Of a DNA stretch of 12,620 nucleotides, positions 7,395-12,620 are shown piece by piece. The first letter of the stretch is position 1. Every line of letters starts with the position of its first letter. Origin of the DNA: Fusobacterium sp. (GTDB lineage: Bacteria > Fusobacteriota > Fusobacteriia > Fusobacteriales > Fusobacteriaceae); NCBI GenBank assembly GCA_020024855.1, contig JAHHTB010000047.1:1-12620 (forward strand), read 5' to 3'. The notes under the pieces are model-generated. The model was not told the DNA's origin. It saw only the letters and a list, made by a program, of their open reading frames with translations, and ran no database searches. Made by a program: the position numbers and the translations under genes.

Positions 7395-8882
7395 TTAGTA
7401 GCTATAGAAAACACTTCCACCAATAAACTCTTTTAATATTGAATCAACTGGTATAAAAGATGGGTCTATATCCACAAAGCAACTTAAAAGACTTGCAAGT
7501 TTTTTAGCTTCTTCATATTGTTCAGATGTTACCTTTACTTTTATAAGTTCTTTTAAAGCATATGGCTTAAGAACTCCTAGCTCATAAGTAAAACTAGAGT
7601 TAAATATTGCATCAGCTTCCTCTTGGAATGGAAATATCCATTTTTCTTCCCCTCTTCTTATAGAGTTCCACATAGCAAGAGTATTCTCTCCTGTTGTTTC
7701 TCTTGAAAGACTATCTCTTACAATTCTTCTTATTTTTCTCACATCTGTTGTGTGAATTCTATTATGCATATCCATATTTGTTTGAGTAAGACAACTTATA
7801 TATATTTTATACTTATTCTCTCTTGGAATATGGCTTGTAAGTCTATCATTTAATCCATGGATACCTTCTATTATTATAATTCCATCTTTTGATAACTTAG
7901 CTTTTTGAGTTTTTTCCTCTCTTTCTCCTGTAAAGAAATTATAAATCGGAAGTTCTGTTTCCTCTCCTCTTATTAATTCCTCAAGATTTTTATTAAGAAG
8001 ATCTAAGTCTAAAGCTTCTATTGTTTCAAAATCTTTTTCTCCATTTTCATCAAGGGGAACATTTGCTCTACCTATATAATAGTTATCAAGAGAGATTGCA
8101 AGAGTTTCTACCCCACCTGTTTTTAGTTGAAGTTCCATTTTTTTAGAAAGAGTTGTTTTTCCAGAAGATGATGGACCAGCAATTGTTACTATTCTTATTT
8201 TTTTATTGCTAAGTATCTCTGTTGCTATCTCTGCTATCTTTCTATCATGGAAAGTTTCATTGAGCATTATCTGCTCTATAATTTTATTTTCAAATACTTT
8301 TTCATTAATACTTCCCACATAATTTATACCCATAACTTTTTCCCATCTATCTCTTTCATGAAAAGCCTTAGCTATTTTTGGTGTATTTTTATATGGGGCA
8401 ATTTTAAAATCAAAAACTTCAAGAGGAGTTTTAAAAATTATTCCACGATTATATTTATAGATTTCAAAATCCATAATTTTTCCTGTTGAGTTTTCTGGCT
8501 CAAGATAAAAATAATCTACATAATCTCCTATTTTATACTCTTTTAATCTTGCCCAACCACAGTTTTCAAGAATATGTTTTATATCACTTCTTTTCATTGT
8601 TTCTGCTTTTCTTTTTAAATCATCAACATTATCTGTAACAAGAGTTATAGGAATATCATTTTCTATTATCTCTTTCATTTTTTCTCTTATCATATTAACT
8701 TCATCTTCTGTCAAAATTCTTATCTCTCTTTTTTCAAGATGATAAATTTCTGCATAAGAACCATTATTTAATGAATTTTGAATTTCAGCTATATGCCCTT
8801 CAAAAAGTTCGTGTACTGCTTTTAAAAAAACAAATTTTACTGTTTCATATTGTCTGCTCTCTAAATATTTTCTCAAATTCAT
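7395..8882 (-). CDS. Uridine kinase-like P-loop nucleoside kinase with ThrRS-like N-terminal domain
   Basis: Belongs to the phosphoribulokinase/uridine kinase superfamily, probably phosphorylating a nucleoside or related small molecule with ATP; the substrate is not shown by sequence. N-terminal half (about 1-80) resembles the second additional domain of threonyl-tRNA synthetase (KAVHELFEGHIAEIQNSL; LTEDEVNMIREKMKEII). The HxxxH editing motif is not present (H24 and H30 are badly spaced). A middle region (about 100-225) is typical of this kinase group (YVDYFY, RWEKVMGINYVGSINE). The kinase domain starts with Walker A GPSSSGKTT (236-244), then SLDNYY (264-269) and IIIIEGIHGLND. Relatives in Firmicutes are often about 550 aa with an N-terminal TGS domain, which is missing here (495 aa). 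I chose ATG 8882 because GGAG at 8887-8890 is only one base from an in-frame GTG at 8885. It is first in an operon with sppA. Confidence 0.88.
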   Translation of the reverse strand: MNLRKYLESRQYETVKFVFLKAVHELFEGHIAEIQNSLNNGSYAEIYHLEKREIRILTEDEVNMIREKMKEIIENDIPITLVTDNVDDLKRKAETMKRSDIKHILENCGWARLKEYKIGDYVDYFYLEPENSTGKIMDFEIYKYNRGIIFKTPLEVFDFKIAPYKNTPKIAKAFHERDRWEKVMGINYVGSINEKVFENKIIEQIMLNETFHDRKIAEIATEILSNKKIRIVTIAGPSSSGKTTLSKKMELQLKTGGVETLAISLDNYYIGRANVPLDENGEKDFETIEALDLDLLNKNLEELIRGEETELPIYNFFTGEREEKTQKAKLSKDGIIIIEGIHGLNDRLTSHIPRENKYKIYISCLTQTNMDMHNRIHTTDVRKIRRIVRDSLSRETTGENTLAMWNSIRRGEEKWIFPFQEEADAIFNSSFTYELGVLKPYALKELIKVKVTSEQYEEAKKLASLLSCFVDIDPSFIPVDSILKEFIGGSVFYSY

Positions 8883-8899
8883 CACTCTCCTTTTAACTT

Positions 8900-8935
8900 A
8901 TTATACTATATATCTATTCTTTTAACTAGTAACAA
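8900..8935 (-). promoter_or_regulatory. Candidate promoter(s) for the kinase-sppA operon
   Basis: Two overlapping minus-strand options: TTGTTA (8930-8935) with a 17-base spacer to TATATA (8907-8912), or a consensus TATAAT (8900-8905) with only a weak -35. They lie back to back with the plus-strand riboswitch promoter. Confidence 0.45.
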
Positions 8936-8943
8936 GATAGTTT

Positions 8944-8972
8944 TTGACAAAGGAAAATTTTCATGTTATCAT
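8944..8972 (+). promoter_or_regulatory. Strong promoter for the riboswitch and formate/nitrite channel
   Basis: Perfect -35 TTGACA (8944-8949), 17-base spacer, and -10 TATCAT (8967-8972) preceded by TG at 8964-8965 (extended -10). Transcription should begin near 8979, at or within the 5' strand of riboswitch helix P1. A near-consensus promoter with a downstream terminator switch implies control mainly by premature termination. Confidence 0.85.
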
Positions 8973-8973
8973 T

Positions 8974-9067
8974 TAATTGTTATATTACTGACGGAAGTGG
9001 AATTAACCACATGAAGTATAACAATTATAATGCCGACCGTCTGGGCAAAAAAGCCTAGATGTTCGGC
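8974..9067 (+). ncRNA. ZTP (pfl) riboswitch
   Basis: Matches the ZTP/ZMP aptamer architecture. P1 is AATTGTTATA (8975-8984) with TATAACAATT (9017-9026). Inside it, P2 is GTGG (8997-9000) with CCAC (9007-9010) around the loop AATTAA. The internal loop holds ACTGACGG, corresponding to the family's CUGGCG. The 3' subdomain has GCCGACCGTCTGGGC (9032-9046), close to the conserved CCGCCUGGGC of the family. The long-range pseudoknot is preserved by compensating change: GACGG (8990-8994) pairs with CCGTC (9037-9041). This class senses the purine intermediate ZMP (AICAR) or its triphosphate, which builds up when 10-formyl-tetrahydrofolate is scarce, and turns on purine and one-carbon genes. Ligand binding should free the 3' subdomain from the overlapping terminator, so the switch is predicted to be ON with ligand. 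If transcription starts near 8979, P1 is trimmed to about 6 bp. Confidence 0.92.
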
Positions 9068-9074
9068 TTTTTTT
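9032..9074 (+). terminator. Riboswitch-controlled intrinsic terminator
   Basis: GCCGACCGTCTGGGC (9032-9046) pairs with GCCTAGATGTTCGGC (9053-9067) around an A6 loop: 15 positions with one C-T mismatch and three G-U pairs, followed by seven T (9068-9074). The 5' arm is the aptamer's conserved 3' subdomain, so ligand binding and termination are mutually exclusive. Confidence 0.92.
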
Positions 9075-9095
9075 ATAAATTTTTAGGAGGTTATT

Positions 9096-9866
9096 ATGTC
9101 TAAAACTTTTTTAAATCCTATTGAAACAATTTCTTCTGTAATTGATATGGGAATTACAAGAGGAAGAGAGAAAAGCTCTATTAAAATTTTAATTTCTGGA
9201 TTTATGGCTGGTATGTTTATTTCACTTGCATGTATTGGTTTTTTAATTGCTCAAACTTTTGATTTTCCTTTTTCAAAATTTCTTGGAGCAAGTATATTTC
9301 CTATTGGACTTATGCTTTGTGTATTTACAGGCACATCTCTTTTTACAGGAAATAGTCTACTTTCTCTTTCATTTTTCACAAAAGATATAACACTTTTCCA
9401 GCTTGTAAGAAATCTTATTCTTGTATGGATAGGAAATTTTTTAGGAAGTATTTTTGTTGCTTTTATATCTTTTTATTCTGGAACTTTCTTACTTCAAAAT
9501 ATCCAAGAAGTTGTTTTAAATGCTTGTATTTCAAAAATAAATATTTCTTTTATAGAAGGAATTTTTAGTGGATTTTTATGTAATCTTCTTGTTGCTATTG
9601 GTATTGTTATGGCTCTTAGTGCAACAGATGCCATTGGAAAACTTTTTGCTTGCTGGTTTCCTATTATGCTTTTTGTTCTTTCTGGCTATCAACACGTTGT
9701 TGCAAATATGTATATTTTTTCAATAGGAAAATTTCTTTGTCCAAGTTACCTTCCTATTCTAAAAACAATTACAAACTACTTATTTCCTGTTACCATTGGA
9801 AATTTTTTATCTGGTGGAGTATTCCTTCCAATTATTTTTTATATTTTATATGTAGATAAAAAATAG
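9096..9866 (+). CDS. Formate/nitrite transporter (FNT/FocA family)
   Basis: Pentameric inner-membrane channel for small monovalent anions such as formate. The 256-residue product has about six hydrophobic segments. FNT signatures are present: LCVFTGTSLFTGN (74-86) aligning with the FocA LFT loop, with T84 at the FocA Thr91 position; and SGYQHVVANMY (196-206) aligning with FocA SGFEHSIANMF, with H200 at the central gating/proton-relay histidine. PVTIGNFLSGG (231-241) is the last conserved block. AGGAGG at 9085-9090 lies 5 bases before the ATG. The upstream ZTP riboswitch argues for formate as substrate: formate imported and activated to 10-formyl-tetrahydrofolate would relieve the shortage that ZMP/ZTP reports. 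Nitrite or hydrosulfide cannot be excluded from sequence alone. It is a single-gene transcript ending at the bidirectional terminator. Confidence 0.93.
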   Translation: MSKTFLNPIETISSVIDMGITRGREKSSIKILISGFMAGMFISLACIGFLIAQTFDFPFSKFLGASIFPIGLMLCVFTGTSLFTGNSLLSLSFFTKDITLFQLVRNLILVWIGNFLGSIFVAFISFYSGTFLLQNIQEVVLNACISKINISFIEGIFSGFLCNLLVAIGIVMALSATDAIGKLFACWFPIMLFVLSGYQHVVANMYIFSIGKFLCPSYLPILKTITNYLFPVTIGNFLSGGVFLPIIFYILYVDKK

Positions 9867-9874
9867 TTTTCCAT

Positions 9875-9909
9875 AAAAAAATCAGCCCTTAAAAAAGGCT
9901 GATTTTTTT
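9875..9909. terminator. Bidirectional terminator between the FNT gene and xpt
   Basis: Perfect 13-bp inverted repeat: seven A plus TCAGCC (9875-9887) and GGCTGA plus seven T (9897-9909), with a 9-base loop. A and T tracts on both sides let it stop transcription from both convergent units. The xpt stop codon is at 9911, directly beside it. Confidence 0.93.
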
Positions 9910-9910
9910 A

Positions 9911-10480
9911 TTAATCTCTAAATATTATTTTATTTCCTTCAAGACTATCTATTATTGCAAGAGATTCTATTTTCATTCCTTGTTCTCTTAACATATCTCC
10001 ACCTTTTTGGAAACCTTTTTCAATAACAATTCCAACTCCTACAACTTCTGCACCTGCTGACTCAACTATATCTTTAAGACCAATTACAGCATTTCCCATT
10101 GCTAAGAAATCATCAACAATAAGAACTTTATCTCTATTATTTATAAATTCTTTTGATATAGTGATATTATAATCTGTATCTTTTGTAAATGAATGAACAG
10201 TTACATTATAACTATCGTCCATTGTAGAAGGCTTTTTCTTTTTAGCAAATACCATAGGTACATTGAAAACATAAGCTGCCATTACTCCTATTGCTATTCC
10301 CGATGCCTCTATTGTTAGAACTTTTGTTATTTTTTCCTCTGCAAATCTTCTTTTAAGTTCTTTTCCTATCTCATACATCAATACTGGATCTATTTGATGA
10401 TTTAAAAAACTATCCACCTTTAATAAAGCAGAGTTTTTAACCTCCCCTTGTGACACTATTAAACTTTTTAGTAATTCCAT
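9911..10480 (-). CDS. xpt: Xanthine phosphoribosyltransferase
   Basis: Converts xanthine and PRPP to XMP and pyrophosphate in purine salvage, in the cytosol. The 189-residue length fits the family (Bacillus Xpt 194). Near-identical blocks to known Xpt: LKVDSFLNHQIDP (20-32), TIEASGIA (56-63) in the base/phosphate-binding region, the PRPP signature VLIVDDFLAMGNA (119-131) and GIVIEKGFQ (150-158). The start ATG follows GAGGGGG about 5 bases upstream. It is 15 bases downstream of pncB with no promoter between, so the two form an operon. No guanine/xanthine riboswitch precedes the operon, unlike the Bacillus xpt-pbuX arrangement. It ends at the bidirectional terminator. Confidence 0.96.
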   Translation of the reverse strand: MELLKSLIVSQGEVKNSALLKVDSFLNHQIDPVLMYEIGKELKRRFAEEKITKVLTIEASGIAIGVMAAYVFNVPMVFAKKKKPSTMDDSYNVTVHSFTKDTDYNITISKEFINNRDKVLIVDDFLAMGNAVIGLKDIVESAGAEVVGVGIVIEKGFQKGGDMLREQGMKIESLAIIDSLEGNKIIFRD

Positions 10481-10495
10481 TTTTCCCCCTCAGTT

Positions 10496-12016
10496 TTATT
10501 TTTCATCATTTAATTCTTCAGATATCTTATCTATCAATGAATATTTTAATTTACGTAAATCACTAGATAAATTTACTTTATATCTATGTGGAAATTCTAG
10601 CCTTTTTCTCTCTTCTGAAAGTTTTTCTAGACCTTCCAAATAATATTTCTGAGAATTTAATACATCTACTAGTTTATCATATTCTTCGGTAGTTTTACCA
10701 GCTTTTACATAAGTTCTTGTAAGTTTTTTACAAGTATATTCTCCCTCTTTCAAAATACTACATTTATATTCGTCAAGTTCGGCTCTTGTTGTAAAAGTTT
10801 TTCCTGATAAAAATCTATCTTTATCTGAATCTTCTCTTGCTAAAGTTACTATATCTACATAAGCAAGTCCTTTATGATCATATATTCTATATACTTCTTT
10901 AAATCCAGGGTTTGAAATTTTTATAGCATCTTCTGAAAGTTTTATTACAGGTTCTTTGTCTATTTCAACTATTTTATAAACTCCACCAAAACATGGGTAA
11001 GATTTACTTACTGCAATAGCATCTCCAACACCAAAAATATCTACACAAGCATTTTGTTGCTTTAATGATTTTATTAAATCTTCATTAAGAGCATTTGTTA
11101 AAAATATTTTTGCTCTCTTTAATCCTGCATTATCAAGTTCTTCTCTACATTTTTTAGAAAGATATGCAAGATCTCCAGAATCTATTCTAATTCCATAAAT
11201 TCCTTCATAATTATCATCAATTCCATTATCTTTAAATGCTCTTATTGCATTTTTTATTCCAATTTTTAATGTATTGTATGTATCTATAAGAAGAATTAAA
11301 GTGTTTGCTTTTCTCTCTCTTCTATATTTTATGAAAGCATCAAAGGCTTTTTTCTCTGCCTCTCTTCCAACACCAAAAGTTTGAATATAGGAGTGAGCCA
11401 TTGTTCCAACACTAGGCACACCATACTTATACTCTGCCACAAGGTTAGAATGAGATGAACAACCACCTATTATAGCTGCCTTTGTTCCACTTACTGCACT
11501 ATCAAATCCATGAGCCCTTCTACTTCCAAATGCTGATACCCCAATTGGAGCTGCTGCTCTTGTAACTCTTGAGGCTTTTGTTGCTATTGCCATCTGTAAA
11601 TTCATTATATTTAGTAAAGGAGTTTCTAATATTTTTGCTTGAACAAGAGGAGCTTTTATTGTAATAACTGGCTCATTTGCATAGGCAAGTTCTCCCTCTC
11701 TCATTGCATAAATATCTCCTGTAAACTTCATCTTTACAAGATATTCCACAAGATGTTTTTCACTTATTATTTTTGAAAAGTATTCTCTTTTTTCCTCTTC
11801 ACTTGTATTATTTAAAATCTCAATAAGTTTTACAACTTCTCTTATTCCTGAAACAACGGCAAATCCATTGTCCTCAGTACTTCTAAAATACATATCAAAT
11901 ACAGCTTCTCTTTCTTCTGTATTTTCCATTATAAATATATCGCTCTCTGTATATTGATACCTGTCAGAGTTGATAACTCTTGCAAATTCTGTAAGTGTTC
12001 TTTCTTCTGCCATCAT
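10496..12016 (-). CDS. pncB: Nicotinate phosphoribosyltransferase
   Basis: Joins nicotinate to PRPP, driven by ATP, giving nicotinate mononucleotide for NAD salvage (Preiss-Handler route). The 506-residue product shows family blocks in order: INSDRYQYTESD (15-26) at the N-terminus, FGSRRAHG (163-170), SGTKAA and SSHSNLVAEYKYGVPSVGTMAHSYIQ region with H208 of GTMAHS as the expected phosphorylated histidine, LLIDTYNT (242-249), and RIDSGD (277-282), where the family binds ribose/phosphate. Start: ATG at 12016 or the adjacent ATG at 12013; AGGAAGAGG at 12021-12029 is 4 bases from the first and 7 from the second, so 12013 is slightly favoured. First gene of the pncB-xpt operon, behind a clear promoter (12058-12086). 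Nothing resembling an NAD-linked riboswitch is visible in the short leader. Confidence 0.96.
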   Translation of the reverse strand: MMAEERTLTEFARVINSDRYQYTESDIFIMENTEEREAVFDMYFRSTEDNGFAVVSGIREVVKLIEILNNTSEEEKREYFSKIISEKHLVEYLVKMKFTGDIYAMREGELAYANEPVITIKAPLVQAKILETPLLNIMNLQMAIATKASRVTRAAAPIGVSAFGSRRAHGFDSAVSGTKAAIIGGCSSHSNLVAEYKYGVPSVGTMAHSYIQTFGVGREAEKKAFDAFIKYRRERKANTLILLIDTYNTLKIGIKNAIRAFKDNGIDDNYEGIYGIRIDSGDLAYLSKKCREELDNAGLKRAKIFLTNALNEDLIKSLKQQNACVDIFGVGDAIAVSKSYPCFGGVYKIVEIDKEPVIKLSEDAIKISNPGFKEVYRIYDHKGLAYVDIVTLAREDSDKDRFLSGKTFTTRAELDEYKCSILKEGEYTCKKLTRTYVKAGKTTEEYDKLVDVLNSQKYYLEGLEKLSEERKRLEFPHRYKVNLSSDLRKLKYSLIDKISEELNDEK

Positions 12017-12057
12017 CTTACCTCTTCCTAATTTTATTAAAAAAAATGCTTTCTATG

Positions 12058-12086
12058 ATTATAACACTTTAGTCATTTTTTTCCAA
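12058..12086 (-). promoter_or_regulatory. Promoter for the pncB-xpt operon
   Basis: Minus strand TTGGAA (12081-12086), 17-base spacer, TATAAT (12058-12063) preceded by TGT, an extended -10. The leader to the start codon is about 35 bases. Confidence 0.8.
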
Positions 12087-12155
12087 GTTTTCTACACTCT
12101 TTTATTTTAATTCTTAAGAATAACTTATATTGAGATATAATTTTATTTGTATTTG

Positions 12156-12164
12156 TGATATAAT
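12156..12164 (+). promoter_or_regulatory. Extended -10 promoter for dtd
   Basis: TGATATAAT lies 31 bases before the dtd start. A second TATAAT sits at 12136-12141. Neither has a good -35, so the extended -10 copy is preferred. Confidence 0.65.
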
Positions 12165-12195
12165 CAAAATAACAAATTTAAGTGGGAGGAATATA

Positions 12196-12620
12196 ATGAG
12201 AGCAGTAGTTCAAAGAGTTGCTTCAGCAGAAGTTAAAATAGATGGAAAGTCAGTTGGAAAAATTGATAAAGGATTTCTTGTTCTTCTTGGAGTTACTCAT
12301 TCAGATACAATGAAAGATGTAGAGTGGCTTGCAAATAAGATAAAGGGACTTAGAGTTTTTGAAGATGAAGAGGGAAAAATGAATCTAGGTCTTGATGATA
12401 TAAAAGGAGATATACTTATTGTTTCTCAATTTACTCTTTATGGAAATTGCTTAAAAGGAAAAAGACCTAGTTTTATTGAGGCTGCAAGACCTGAAGTTGC
12501 TATTCCTTTATATGAAAAATTTATTGAAACATTTAAGACTTTTGGACTTAATAAAGTTGAACATGGAGTTTTTGGAGCTGATATGAAAGTTTCACTTTTA
12601 AATGATGGTCCTGTAACTCT
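12196..12620 (+). CDS. dtd: D-aminoacyl-tRNA deacylase (Dtd), 3' end off window
   Basis: Removes D-amino acids (and glycine mischarged on tRNA-Ala) from tRNA, a proofreading step in translation. The frame opens with MRAVVQRVASAEVKIDG, the usual Dtd N-terminus. It carries SQFTLYG at 77-83 (family motif SQFTL) and NDGPVT at 136-141 (family NxGPVT, the Gly-cisPro element that reaches into the partner subunit's active site of the dimer). The window holds 141 codons; the family is about 145-150 aa, so only a few residues are missing. GGGAGGA ends about 5 bases before the ATG. Transcribed divergently from pncB from its own promoter. Many bacteria have dtd next to relA/spoT; whatever follows it here is outside the window. 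Confidence 0.96.
   Translation, partial: MRAVVQRVASAEVKIDGKSVGKIDKGFLVLLGVTHSDTMKDVEWLANKIKGLRVFEDEEGKMNLGLDDIKGDILIVSQFTLYGNCLKGKRPSFIEAARPEVAIPLYEKFIETFKTFGLNKVEHGVFGADMKVSLLNDGPVT

Noticed and set aside
8247..8489. 80-codon plus-strand frame antisense to the kinase-like gene
   Set aside because: No ribosome site; the overlapping minus-strand protein is clearly conserved.
9650..9859. 69-codon alternate plus-strand frame within the FNT gene
   Set aside because: The FNT frame carries the conserved motifs there (SGYQHVVANMY, PVTIGNFLSGG); the other frame has none.
12017..12195. Possible riboswitch or small RNA between pncB and dtd
   Set aside because: Only two divergent promoters and short leaders were seen; no stable hairpin or conserved aptamer core.
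1..12620. Mobile elements, CRISPR arrays, tRNA/rRNA genes, phage or defence island
   Set aside because: No transposase, terminal repeats, spaced direct repeats, cloverleaf sequences or change in base composition were noticed; AddAB here is standard repair machinery, not an island marker.

Overview
The window is very AT-rich and reads as a chromosomal segment of a Fusobacterium-like bacterium. The evidence is strong A/T codon bias (AGA, AAA, ATA, TTA), TTG starts behind strong AGGAGG sites, extended -10 promoters, a long-form SppA protease, and a ZTP riboswitch in front of a formate/nitrite channel. The genus is an inference from style and gene content, not from a marker gene. Almost all sequence is coding. 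No insertion sequence, CRISPR array, tRNA, rRNA or phage gene was seen, and no intergenic gap exceeds about 210 bases.

Left part (1-4600, minus strand): an addB-addA pair for the double-strand-break helicase-nuclease. The two genes overlap by one base (TAATG). addA runs off the left edge after about 640 residues. AddB is short (877 aa) and has no visible Walker A motif, but it keeps the nuclease motif and the four-cysteine iron-sulfur signature. Next (4600-5165) is a small two-gene unit with its own promoter and terminator, encoding a 43-residue basic peptide and a 93-residue acidic protein, both of unknown function. Then come a YbaB/EbfC nucleoid protein (TTG start), SppA (TTG start) and a large nucleoside-kinase-like protein whose N-terminal half resembles the threonyl-tRNA synthetase second additional domain. 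The kinase and sppA form an operon, and read-through into ybaB is likely.

Middle (8886-9910): a divergent promoter region, then on the plus strand a well-formed ZTP (pfl) riboswitch whose 3' domain is also the 5' arm of an intrinsic terminator, then a FocA-type formate/nitrite transporter. A perfect 13-bp bidirectional terminator separates it from the convergent pncB-xpt operon.

Right part (9911-12620): pncB (nicotinate phosphoribosyltransferase) and xpt (xanthine phosphoribosyltransferase) on the minus strand, both PRPP-consuming salvage enzymes, then a divergent promoter region and dtd (D-aminoacyl-tRNA deacylase) on the plus strand, cut by the right edge only a few residues from its expected end.

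The region from 7.4 to 12 kb has a loose nucleotide/one-carbon theme: a nucleoside-kinase-like protein, a formate channel under ZMP/ZTP control, and purine-base and nicotinate salvage. I do not see a clearly undescribed multi-gene system. The points most worth checking are the riboswitch-channel pairing, the Walker-less AddB, the 43 aa/93 aa pair, and the kinase that lacks a TGS domain.
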